Below, piece by piece: positions 1 through 5,987 of a stretch of 6,616 nucleotides of DNA. The translations under genes were made by a program, and so were the position numbers. The notes under the pieces were generated by a model that was given only the letters and a program-made list of their open reading frames with translations, did not search any database and was not told the DNA's origin. How positions within the stretch are numbered: position 1 is the stretch's first letter; each line of letters opens with the position of its first letter. This DNA is from Aalborgiella sp031422495 (lineage in GTDB: Bacteria; Pseudomonadota; Gammaproteobacteria; Burkholderiales; Burkholderiaceae_C), in the NCBI GenBank assembly GCA_031422495.1, contig JANPLX010000154.1:1-6616 (forward strand), read 5' to 3'.

Positions 1-1245
1 ATCAGGGAACAACACCATCAAAAACATCACCAGAAACTGAACGATCATGAATGGCATGACGCCACGCGTCACCTCATCCATCTTCATGCGGCCTACGCCT
101 GCCACCACATTCAGCACCGTTCCAACAGGAGGCGTCACCAAGCCGATGGAGTTGTTGATGATGAACATCACGCCAAAGTAAACGGGGTCAATGCCTGCCG
201 CTTTGACCAGTGGCATCAGCACAGGTGTCAAAATTAAAATGGTCGGCGTCATGTCCATAGCTGTACCCACCACCATCACCAGCAGCATGATGGCAAACAT
301 CAGCAACTTAGGGCTGTCCAACAGTGGCTGCAGCAAGCTAACAATCTGGTCCGGCAACTGCGCGACGGTGATCAACCAAGCAGACACCATCGCCGCCGCC
401 ACCAAAAACATCACCACAGCTGTCGTTTTAGCCGCTGCTGCGAAAACCTCATACAGCTGGCTGATTTTCAATTCTTTGTATATCACACTGGCCACAAACA
501 ACGCGAAAACGGCTGCCACTACGGCCGCTTCAGTCGGCGTAAACACACCCATACGCAAACCGACCAAGATAATCAATGGCAAGGTCAACGCCCAGCCAGC
601 GCTTTTGAATGCATTCCACACTTCGCCTTTTGAGCGCTTGGCTGGCGGCTCCAAATCTTCTTTGCGCGTTAACCACCACCATGTCGCCCACAAGCCTGCA
701 GCCAACAAGATACCTGGGAAGATGCCCGCTAAAAACAGCTTGGTGATAGACACACCACCGGCTACGCCAAAAATCACAAAACCAATCGATGGGGGAATGA
801 TGGGGCCAATCACGCCGCAAGCTGCAATCAAGCCGCCACTGCGCGCCTTGTCATGGCCCGCTTTAACCATCATCGGTAATAGCAAAGCCGTCAATGCAGC
901 AGCATCCGCCACAGCAGAGCCCGACAATGCCGACAAAATACAGGCCGCCAAAATCGTCACGTAGCCCAAACCGCCACGGATATGCCCGACCAAAGCCATT
1001 GCAAAATCCACAATACGGCGCGACAACCCGCCTGTATTCATGATTTCGCCAGCCAGCATGAAGAATGGCACAGCTAGAAGCGGGAAGCTGTTTGCACCTT
1101 CCATGATGTTTTGCGCCAAAATTTGCGCATCCGTCATGTTCATGTGGAACATCAACGCCGCACCACAAATCAGCAAAGAAAAAGCAATTGGTATGCCCAA
1201 TGCCATAGAAGCCAACAACGAGCCTAAGAAAACGATAATTGTCAT
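1..1245 (-). CDS. dctM: TRAP transporter large permease subunit (DctM family), 3' end cut by window edge
   Basis: Large integral membrane subunit of a tripartite ATP-independent periplasmic (TRAP) transporter, which uses an ion gradient to import organic acids delivered by a periplasmic binding protein. The frame starts at ATG 1245 and stays open for 415 codons to base 1 with no stop. DctM proteins are usually about 425 residues, so only roughly the last ten are missing. Family motifs visible in order: SALSGSAVADAAAL (residues 105-118), GPIIPPSI (147-154), TPTEAA (236-241), and the C-terminal repeat of the re-entrant motif, GLVTPPVG (368-375). Hydrophobic segments run throughout, with one polar loop near residues 193-212. 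It starts 18 bp after the dctQ stop, so the two are co-transcribed. The DctP solute-binding gene is not in the window and may lie beyond the left edge. Substrate is unknown; the neighbouring catabolic genes suggest an aromatic or hydroaromatic acid (inference). Confidence 0.93.
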   Translation of the reverse strand, partial: MTIIVFLGSLLASMALGIPIAFSLLICGAALMFHMNMTDAQILAQNIMEGANSFPLLAVPFFMLAGEIMNTGGLSRRIVDFAMALVGHIRGGLGYVTILAACILSALSGSAVADAAALTALLLPMMVKAGHDKARSGGLIAACGVIGPIIPPSIGFVIFGVAGGVSITKLFLAGIFPGILLAAGLWATWWWLTRKEDLEPPAKRSKGEVWNAFKSAGWALTLPLIILVGLRMGVFTPTEAAVVAAVFALFVASVIYKELKISQLYEVFAAAAKTTAVVMFLVAAAMVSAWLITVAQLPDQIVSLLQPLLDSPKLLMFAIMLLVMVVGTAMDMTPTILILTPVLMPLVKAAGIDPVYFGVMFIINNSIGLVTPPVGTVLNVVAGVGRMKMDEVTRGVMPFMIVQFLVMFLMVLFPD

Positions 1246-1263
1246 GATATTTTCTTTTGTGGC

Positions 1264-1803
1264 TTATTGAACAGGCTTTGGCACGTCGATAGGCTCTTCT
1301 TCCGACTCTCTGATGCTGATCAACTCAGCCTCAGACAGCTCGCCTCTGAGCAAACGCCACAAATGATTCAACAAAATCACCGCGCCAGACGCAGCGCATA
1401 CCACCCCCGAACTGTAGAAAAAGGCTTGTGACACCTCCATCACGGCACTGGTTGATTCCCAATTGATTTTGACTTGGTCTAACGAGCCTTTGAACAACAT
1501 CCAGCAGATATACAACATCAACACATGACCGAGAATCAAACAAGCTTTTTTACCGCGAACGGATAAACGCGACACCAAAATATCCGTGCCCAAGTGAGCG
1601 CCTTCATGCATAGCGACGATGGCACCCAAAAAGGTGAGCCAAACGAACAACCATCGCGACAACTCTTCAGACAAAGTAATGCCTGAATTGAAAACGTACC
1701 GCAACATGACATTGGCAAACACCAACACCACCATGATCGCCAGCGCTGCGACCATCAACGCAGTTAAAAACCGACAGTACTTATCGAGCCAAGATTGAAC
1801 CAT
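1264..1803 (-). CDS. dctQ: TRAP transporter small permease subunit (DctQ family)
   Basis: Small membrane subunit of the TRAP transporter, pairing with the large permease encoded just downstream. The protein has 179 residues, the usual size for the family, with four hydrophobic segments near residues 12-34, 48-66, 87-105 and 127-147. The family signature is clear: NVMLRYVFNSGITLSEELSR (31-50) followed by WLFVWLTFLGA (51-61). The C-terminal tail after residue 153 is acidic and presumably cytoplasmic. ATG 1803 is preceded by a good Shine-Dalgarno GGAG seven bases upstream, which supports this start. It is the first gene of the transporter operon: a candidate promoter with an operator-like inverted repeat lies 26-54 bases upstream, separating it from tetR. 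The function is well supported; the substrate is not known. Confidence 0.93.
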   Translation of the reverse strand: MVQSWLDKYCRFLTALMVAALAIMVVLVFANVMLRYVFNSGITLSEELSRWLFVWLTFLGAIVAMHEGAHLGTDILVSRLSVRGKKACLILGHVLMLYICWMLFKGSLDQVKINWESTSAVMEVSQAFFYSSGVVCAASGAVILLNHLWRLLRGELSEAELISIRESEEEPIDVPKPVQ

Positions 1804-1810
1804 GAGAAGT

Positions 1811-1814
1811 CTCC
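1811..1814 (-). promoter_or_regulatory. Ribosome binding site of dctQ
   Basis: The minus strand reads GGAG followed by seven bases and then ATG 1803. This is the clearest Shine-Dalgarno in the window, and it fixes the dctQ start. Confidence 0.75.
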
Positions 1815-1828
1815 AAATTTCAGTAACA

Positions 1829-1857
1829 TCTATAATGTACTAACTGGTTAGTTTTAA
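1829..1857 (-). promoter_or_regulatory. Candidate sigma-70 promoter of dctQM with operator in the spacer
   Basis: On the minus strand a -35-like TTAAAA (1857-1852) and a -10-like TATAGA (1834-1829) are separated by exactly 17 bp. Each box matches consensus at four of six positions. Predicted transcription begins about 20 bases before the dctQ start codon, leaving room for the GGAG site. The spacer is almost filled by the inverted repeat at 1836-1852, the classic layout for a repressor blocking RNA polymerase. The boxes are moderate, so this is a prediction. Confidence 0.5.
1836..1852. promoter_or_regulatory. Operator-like inverted repeat upstream of dctQ (site 1)
   Basis: Contains a perfect inverted repeat ACTAAC-TG-GTTAGT (1839-1852) and, on the plus strand, the 16-bp element TGTACTAACTGGTTAG (1836-1851). 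The same element recurs at 2641-2656 and 4626-4641. It sits between the predicted -35 and -10 boxes of dctQ and next to a TetR-family gene, so it is the best candidate binding site for that regulator. A further half-site, TAGTACA, lies at 1863-1869 in inverted orientation to TGTACTA. Confidence 0.6.
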
Positions 1858-1873
1858 AGAAATAGTACAAACC

Positions 1874-1914
1874 CTTATCTATTTAGTGAATATCCGCATA
1901 GCTCTTATCTATTT
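1874..1914. repeat. 11-bp direct repeat spaced 30 bp, at the tetR 3' end
   Basis: CTTATCTATTT occurs at 1874-1884 and again at 1904-1914, an offset of exactly 30 bp (about three helical turns). The second copy overlaps the tetR stop codon. It could be a small duplication or a spaced protein-binding site. No function can be assigned from sequence. Confidence 0.5.
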
Positions 1915-2657
1915 TTTACATAACGCACCATCGTCTCGATGATGCTTTCGCGCCTGGCTTGAAAATTGGCTGCATTCTCCAAAGAATGCTTAAAAATCAA
2001 CGAAAACGTATGGTGGTTGGATACATTAAAAAAGCTCAATGCCGACATCGTCATGTGCAAATCCAGCGGATCCAAATTTGCCCTAAAAACACCCTGCTCC
2101 ACCCCACGCTCATACACTTGTTGCACAGCATGGACCACGGGAATATTCAGCCCTTGAATCGTCTTGCTTTGTGCCAAAAACTCGCCACGGTGGATGTTTT
2201 CATTCATCACCAAGCGCACAAAATCTGGGTTATTCCACTGGTAGTCCACGGTGAACCCCACCAGCTTGCGCAGCGCCTCCTCAGGCGCTAAATCTTCCAA
2301 ATGCAGCTGCTGCTCGATTTGTCGAATCCGGCGGTACGCCTCCTCCAAAACCGCAACGTACAAGCCTTCTTTACTCTCAAAATAGTAGTAAATCATGCGC
2401 TTGCTGGTTTTGGTGATAGACGCAATTTCGTCAATCCGCGCCCCGCTCAACCCCTTGGCCGCAAACTCCGCCGTCGCCACTTCCAAAATGCCAGCCATAG
2501 TACGGACTGGGTCATTGGTACGAGTAGTTTTTTCGACTATAGTCGGCGTATTTGCTGCCTTATATGCTATATTTTTAATAGCAATTTTAGATGTTTTTTT
2601 GACTACGCTTTTCGCCGCAGGTTTATTTTTTTTGACTGAATGTACTAGTTCGTTCAT
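1905..2657 (-). CDS. TetR/AcrR-family transcriptional regulator with lysine-rich N-terminal tail
   Basis: One-component regulator, normally a repressor that releases DNA on binding a small molecule. Of its 250 residues, about 52-100 form the TetR DNA-binding domain: the first helix is MAGILEVATAEFAAKG (54-69) and the helix-turn-helix covers ARIDEIASITKTSKRMIYYY (73-92), ending YFESKEGLY (92-100). Residues from about 110 on form the helical ligand-binding and dimerisation domain. The first ~45 residues are an extra, basic, low-complexity tail rich in Lys, Ala and Thr, encoded by A/T-rich DNA. Most TetR proteins begin close to the first helix. ATG 2657 has no clear Shine-Dalgarno, but the only internal ATG (codon 54) would cut into helix 1, so I keep the long start. 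It lies between the DSD gene and the transporter, with operator-like sites at its own start codon, at dctQ and before the HPPD-like gene. It is therefore probably autoregulated and local. The effector is unknown. Confidence 0.9.
   Translation of the reverse strand: MNELVHSVKKNKPAAKSVVKKTSKIAIKNIAYKAANTPTIVEKTTRTNDPVRTMAGILEVATAEFAAKGLSGARIDEIASITKTSKRMIYYYFESKEGLYVAVLEEAYRRIRQIEQQLHLEDLAPEEALRKLVGFTVDYQWNNPDFVRLVMNENIHRGEFLAQSKTIQGLNIPVVHAVQQVYERGVEQGVFRANLDPLDLHMTMSALSFFNVSNHHTFSLIFKHSLENAANFQARRESIIETMVRYVKNR
2641..2656. promoter_or_regulatory. Operator-like element overlapping the tetR start codon (site 3)
   Basis: Plus-strand TGTACTAGTTCGTTCA shares the TGTACTA half-site and the downstream T-GT spacing with the sites at 1836 and 4641. 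Ten of 16 positions are identical in all three. It covers the first codons of tetR and lies just downstream of a -10-like box, a position suited to negative autoregulation. Because it is within coding sequence and is the least symmetric of the three, it is the weakest site. Confidence 0.45.
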
Positions 2658-2663
2658 TATTAA

Positions 2664-2669
2664 AGTATA
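2664..2669 (-). promoter_or_regulatory. Possible -10 box of tetR
   Basis: TATACT on the minus strand (five of six matches to TATAAT) ends seven bases before the ATG at 2657. The predicted transcription start would fall on or next to the start codon. No good -35 hexamer is seen at the expected distance. A 6-bp inverted repeat, TTTTGG-AAG-CCAAAA (2685-2699), covers that region. The call is tentative. Confidence 0.3.
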
Positions 2670-2684
2670 GGTGAACGATGCATC

Positions 2685-2699
2685 TTTTGGAAGCCAAAA
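2685..2699. repeat. Short inverted repeat in the gap between the DSD gene and tetR
   Basis: TTTTGG-AAG-CCAAAA is a perfect 6-bp stem with a 3-base centre. It has no following T-run on either strand, so it is a poor terminator for the DSD gene. It could be part of a binding site upstream of tetR. The rest of the 93-bp gap (2658-2750) shows nothing else clear. Confidence 0.35.
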
Positions 2700-2750
2700 C
2701 AGCTGTCATTTCAGTAAAACGGATTAGGACTTTCCCTAGATTGCAAGCCA

Positions 2751-3644
2751 TTAACGCTTCAGTTTAATCTGATTCGGCAAAGGCACTGACCTGCGCAGCA
2801 CGCTTTCGCTGAGCCACAGCGCCGATTGTCTGGCGCGTTTAGCGACGTTTTCTAGAGGCATTTGCTGGTAGTCGTCGTTGAAGACTTCAAAACTGTAGTC
2901 GCCACGATAACCCAGTTCGTGTAACTTCAATGTCAGCGCGGCCAAAGCGTCGCTGTGCACGCCTTCGCCTGGAAAGACGCGAAAATGGCGAGCGGTGGTA
3001 ATGCGTTCTTCTACGGTTTTGATTTCGTTCCACATGAAATCGGCCAACTGAACCAAGAAAATCTTGCTAGGGTCTAGCATTTCCAACTCTTCCAACGGTG
3101 TGTTAGTCGCAAACATGTGGAATGAGTCGAAACCCAAGCCCAAATTGGGCATATCGGCGCGGCAGACCAAATCCCACGCTTCTGGGAATTGATTGATAGT
3201 TCGCCCCCACGACAAAGCCTCATAGGCGATTTTGATGTTCATCGGAATGGCCAACATCGCCAATTTACGCAAGTCTTTGACCAAGGCGTCGATTTCTGAC
3301 GTCGCATGCGTGGACGTGCTGGAGCACATCAGCATCACGCCGCAATCGAGCGCGTGGCACATCTCAAGCATGGATTTGGCGATGTCTATTTTGTACTCGT
3401 GCAAATGACCAGGCAAACCTTCAAAATCGCGCAGCACCTGAAAACCCGTTACCCGCAACCCGCTGGCTTTGACGGCAGCAACTGCCGCTTGCCAGCCGTC
3501 CGCATGCCCAACCAAGTCTCGCGCAGCCAGCATGATTTGGCTAAAGCCAGCTTCACGTGTTGCCTTGAGTTTGGCTTCAAGCGGGCCAGCAAACGAGATG
3601 GTGTCCATCCCGAAATCATCGATATTTCCTACAAATTGGCTCAT
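2751..3644 (-). CDS. Sugar-phosphate isomerase-like TIM barrel, probable 3-dehydroshikimate dehydratase
   Basis: Probable cytoplasmic metal-dependent enzyme converting 3-dehydroshikimate to protocatechuate, feeding quinate/shikimate-type compounds into ring cleavage. The 297-residue protein has the AP-endonuclease-2/xylose-isomerase-like barrel (PF01261 type). The four metal ligands expected for bacterial DSDs are recognisable: Glu142 in YEALSWGR, Asp173 in GFDSFH, Gln199 in FLVQLAD and Glu253 in SFEVFND. Other DSD-like stretches are RDFEG (72-76) and ARHFRVFPGEG (218-228). The acidic EIxE-type stretch usual after strand 2 is replaced here by IMLAARDL (37-44). The start is ATG 3644, 13 bp after the upstream stop, with only a weak AAGAAG site. 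It follows the HPPD-like gene in the same operon; in QuiC enzymes these two domains are fused. It could instead be another isomerase/epimerase of this superfamily, but ligands and neighbour favour DSD. Confidence 0.72.
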   Translation of the reverse strand: MSQFVGNIDDFGMDTISFAGPLEAKLKATREAGFSQIMLAARDLVGHADGWQAAVAAVKASGLRVTGFQVLRDFEGLPGHLHEYKIDIAKSMLEMCHALDCGVMLMCSSTSTHATSEIDALVKDLRKLAMLAIPMNIKIAYEALSWGRTINQFPEAWDLVCRADMPNLGLGFDSFHMFATNTPLEELEMLDPSKIFLVQLADFMWNEIKTVEERITTARHFRVFPGEGVHSDALAALTLKLHELGYRGDYSFEVFNDDYQQMPLENVAKRARQSALWLSESVLRRSVPLPNQIKLKR

Positions 3645-3657
3645 GGTTGTTGACTTC

Positions 3658-4569
3658 TTAGTTTTGATTTTCTAAAGAAGCGGCACGGTCGTCATGAACC
3701 AGCTCAAACGTCACGCTGCCCATTTGTGTCCGCGTCAGTGCGCCTTTTTGCAAAGCAGCTTCATCTTTCGACACCAAAAACTCCATGCCGGCTTTGCGCA
3801 GTTGCTCCACAGTGGTTTTAACATCTGGCGTTCCCAAGCCCATACGCTGCAGACATTCGTCGTCTTTGACATCTAAAACACCCAACTCTGGCTCGATGAG
3901 TTGCACATAAAACTGATTTGATGCACTGCAAGGACTGCGCAAAATGCGACCTTTGGGCAAAATGCCAAAACGCTGTTCACTGCTTAATTCGGTAAAACCA
4001 AACAATTCGCGGTAAAACTCCGTCCAATCTTCGGTGCGGTCGTTGCCAATGTATTGCACGATGCCAAAGAAGTGCAAGCCTGCCACCGCTGGCGGATGTT
4101 GATCTACCGTTGGAATTGGGGTGAAATCAACATCGTAAATAGAGAAGTCTTTGTAGCGATCTACAAAATAAATCCTGCTCTCGCCCACGCCGTGAACAGC
4201 CGGAATGTTCAACTCCATCACTTCCACGTTGGTAGGGATCGCCCAAGCACCGCGCTCTAAAGCACGCTTGTATGTGGCTGAAGCATCACGGACGCGCAGA
4301 GCAATGGCCACGATGACAGGCTTATCATTCAGCTTTTCATGCGCATTGACGATGACATTGATCTCGCCTTGGCGATATAGCAGCACTTCGCGCGAGCGGT
4401 GGCGTGCAATGGGGCGAAAACCCATGGTTTCTAAAATTTGACCTAGCTGCTGCGGCTTGGCCGTTGCGTATTCGATGAACTCTATGCCGTCCATACCAAG
4501 TGGGTTGGTGCCTTCATGGATGGCTTCACGGTTCTTCGATGTTGTTGAAGGATGTACTGATTCAGTCAT
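3658..4569 (-). CDS. HPPD-like VOC-family protein lacking two iron ligands (probable non-dioxygenase)
   Basis: Its two vicinal-oxygen-chelate halves resemble 4-hydroxyphenylpyruvate dioxygenase. The N-terminal half is very HPPD-like: NPLGMDGIEFIEYA (22-35), HRSREVLLYRQGEINVIVN (57-75) and YFVDRYKDFSIYDVDF (134-149). By hand alignment with Pseudomonas HPPD, the first iron His becomes Ile170 (AGLHFFGIVQY), the second becomes Arg242 (LQRMGL), and only the Glu survives as Glu289 (VTFELV). At 303 residues it is about 50 shorter than HPPD, mainly in the C-terminal half. Typical HPPD catalysis is therefore unlikely. I chose ATG 4569; the frame is open further up to a TTG at 4656, but that stretch is not HPPD-like and is A/T-rich non-coding in character. 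No strong Shine-Dalgarno is seen. It is followed 13 bp later by the DSD-like gene and preceded by an operator-like palindrome. It may be an accessory or structural partner of the dehydratase (inference). Confidence 0.78.
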   Translation of the reverse strand: MTESVHPSTTSKNREAIHEGTNPLGMDGIEFIEYATAKPQQLGQILETMGFRPIARHRSREVLLYRQGEINVIVNAHEKLNDKPVIVAIALRVRDASATYKRALERGAWAIPTNVEVMELNIPAVHGVGESRIYFVDRYKDFSIYDVDFTPIPTVDQHPPAVAGLHFFGIVQYIGNDRTEDWTEFYRELFGFTELSSEQRFGILPKGRILRSPCSASNQFYVQLIEPELGVLDVKDDECLQRMGLGTPDVKTTVEQLRKAGMEFLVSKDEAALQKGALTRTQMGSVTFELVHDDRAASLENQN

Positions 4570-4625
4570 GGCGGCGAATAAATAGTTAAATGAATTAGCC
4601 GCGATGTTCGCATACTTTGACGATT

Positions 4626-4641
4626 TGTACCAATTAGTACA
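4626..4641. promoter_or_regulatory. Operator-like palindrome upstream of the HPPD-like gene (site 2)
   Basis: Minus-strand TGTACTAATTGGTACA is a near-perfect 16-bp palindrome (one mismatched pair) in the 87-bp gap after hmgA. It matches site 1 upstream of dctQ at 13 of 16 positions. It probably marks the start of a separately regulated transcript for the HPPD-like/DSD pair. I could not find a convincing -10/-35 pair around it. Confidence 0.55.
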
Positions 4642-4656
4642 TTTGCAAAAAAACAA

Positions 4657-5985
4657 CTATACCTTGAATTGATCCTTGAACTGACCTTTGAATTGATCCG
4701 ATAACCCAGCCCAGCAATCCGCGTAATTCTCATCCAACAGTCCACTGTTCATGGCGAAAGCGGTTGGCACAAAGCGATAACGGCTTTCAAACATGAACGC
4801 CAAGGTGTTGTCCAATTTATTTGGTTTCAACTCAGCGTTGCTGGCTTTGGTAAAAGCATCTGAATCTGGCCCATGTGGCACCATGCAGTTGTGTAGGGAC
4901 GCACCGCCGGGTACAAAGCCTTCTTCTTTGGCATCGTACTGACCGTGCACCAGCCCCATGAATTCGCTCATCAAATTGCGGTGGTACCACGGTGGTCTAA
5001 ACGTATTTTCAGCCACCATCCAACGCGGAGGGAAGATGACGAAATCGCAATTGGCTGTACCTGCGGTGTCAGTTGGCGATGTCAACACCGTGAAAATGGA
5101 CGGGTCTGGGTGGTCAAAGCTGATGGAGCCTATCGTCATGAAGTTAGCTGTGTCGTATTTGAACGGCGCTAAATTGCCATGCCAAGCCACAACATTGAAG
5201 GGCGAATGCGGCATCTGAGCTGACCACAAGCTGCCGCCGTATTTTTTGATGATTTCATACGCTGCAGACGGTTCTTCAAACGTAGCCACAGGCGTTTTGA
5301 AATCTCGGGCATTGGCCAAACCGTTCGAGCCAATCGGGCCCAGTTCAGGCAACCTAAAATGTGCGCCGTAGTTTTCACAGACATAACCACGAGCTGAATC
5401 ATCGAGTAATGCAACTTTGAACGCCACGCCGCGCGGCAGCAAGACGACTTCGCCGGGTTTGACATCTAAAACTCCCATTTCAGTGGTGATTAGCAAACGC
5501 CCTTGCTGCGGGACGATGAGCATTTCACCATCGGTGTTAACGCAAGCGCGTTTGTCCATTGATTGGTTAGCCACATACATGTGTGCCGCCATGCCTGTTT
5601 GCGCGTCAGCATCGCCATTGGCAACCATGGTACGCATGCCATCGACAAAATCGGTCGGTTCGTTAGGAATGGCAACCGCACGCCAGCGCATCGGGTCGGG
5701 AGGTGTGGTTATGCCCTGCGCAGTACCCGAGTTCCAGTAAGCTTGTGCATAGTGTTTGTAGCTGCCCACCATTACGGACGGTTGGCGGCGGTATAACCAA
5801 GTACGGCGGTTTTCAGCGCGGGGGGCGGTGAAGGCTGTGCCTGAAATCAACTCGGCATACAAGCCATGCGGCGCACGCTGCGGGCTGTTGCGACCTTGCG
5901 GCAAAGCACCAGCTACGGCTTCGGTGGCGAATTCGTTGCCGAAACCAGTTAGATACTTCAAATCAGACGCTTGTATCTTTGCCAT
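4657..5985 (-). CDS. hmgA: Homogentisate 1,2-dioxygenase
   Basis: Non-haem Fe(II) ring-cleavage enzyme converting homogentisate to maleylacetoacetate in tyrosine/phenylacetate-type catabolism; cytoplasmic. The protein is 442 residues, the normal length, and similar to known HmgA throughout: YLTGFGNEF (11-19), ENRRTWLYRR (58-67), FNVVAWHGN (263-271) and SLHNCMVPHGPD (363-374). Iron ligands are present as His335 (WYHRN), Glu341 (SEFMG) and His371 (PHGPD), and the active-site His is His269 (AWHGN). ATG 5985 lies two bases after the DUF2783 stop, so translation is probably coupled; the Shine-Dalgarno is weak. The C-terminus is odd: after CWAGL it ends in a short repeat, DQFK-GQFK-DQFK-V, made by a 12-bp tandem triplication. 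The operon mate is an FAD hydroxylase, and no true HPPD lies nearby. The substrate may therefore come from a hydroxylated phenylacetate rather than hydroxyphenylpyruvate (inference). Confidence 0.95.
   Translation of the reverse strand: MAKIQASDLKYLTGFGNEFATEAVAGALPQGRNSPQRAPHGLYAELISGTAFTAPRAENRRTWLYRRQPSVMVGSYKHYAQAYWNSGTAQGITTPPDPMRWRAVAIPNEPTDFVDGMRTMVANGDADAQTGMAAHMYVANQSMDKRACVNTDGEMLIVPQQGRLLITTEMGVLDVKPGEVVLLPRGVAFKVALLDDSARGYVCENYGAHFRLPELGPIGSNGLANARDFKTPVATFEEPSAAYEIIKKYGGSLWSAQMPHSPFNVVAWHGNLAPFKYDTANFMTIGSISFDHPDPSIFTVLTSPTDTAGTANCDFVIFPPRWMVAENTFRPPWYHRNLMSEFMGLVHGQYDAKEEGFVPGGASLHNCMVPHGPDSDAFTKASNAELKPNKLDNTLAFMFESRYRFVPTAFAMNSGLLDENYADCWAGLSDQFKGQFKDQFKV
4662..4697. repeat. 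Three 12-bp tandem units at the 3' end of hmgA
   Basis: CCTTGAATTGAT (4662-4673), CCTTGAACTGAC (4674-4685) and CTTTGAATTGAT (4686-4697) are head-to-tail units. On the minus strand they encode DQFK, GQFK and DQFK just before the stop. The unit is a multiple of three, so the frame is kept and the protein gains a short tail. Confidence 0.75.
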
Positions 5986-5987
5986 TT

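Noticed and set aside
191..964. 257-codon open frame on the plus strand
   Set aside because: It lies fully antisense to dctM. Its Thr/Ala/Asn-rich, low-complexity translation is what the opposite strand of membrane-protein codons gives. The dctM frame has clear family motifs.
2534..2545. Perfect 12-bp palindrome CGACTATAGTCG inside tetR
   Set aside because: About one such palindrome is expected by chance in a window of this length. It is in coding sequence and does not match the other operator-like sites.
2685..2699. Hairpin TTTTGG-AAG-CCAAAA as a terminator after the DSD gene
   Set aside because: The stem is short and A/T-rich, and there is no T-run after it in the direction of transcription.
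3306..3653. Plus-strand open frames opposite the DSD, HPPD-like and hmgA genes
   Set aside because: They overlap well-supported minus-strand genes, have no recognisable domains or ribosome sites, and look like shadows of the real frames.
4553..4559. TGTACTG near the start of the HPPD-like gene as a fourth operator
   Set aside because: Only six of the seven half-site bases match, there is no recognisable second half, and it is inside the coding region.
4602..4612. Small hairpin GCGA-TGT-TCGC in the gap before the HPPD-like gene as an hmgA terminator
   Set aside because: The stem is only four pairs and no T-run follows.
4570..4656. Possible N-terminal extension of the HPPD-like protein from TTG 4656
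   Set aside because: The extra 29 residues do not resemble HPPD, the start would be a rare TTG touching the hmgA stop, and the stretch carries the operator-like palindrome. ATG 4569 fits the family start better.
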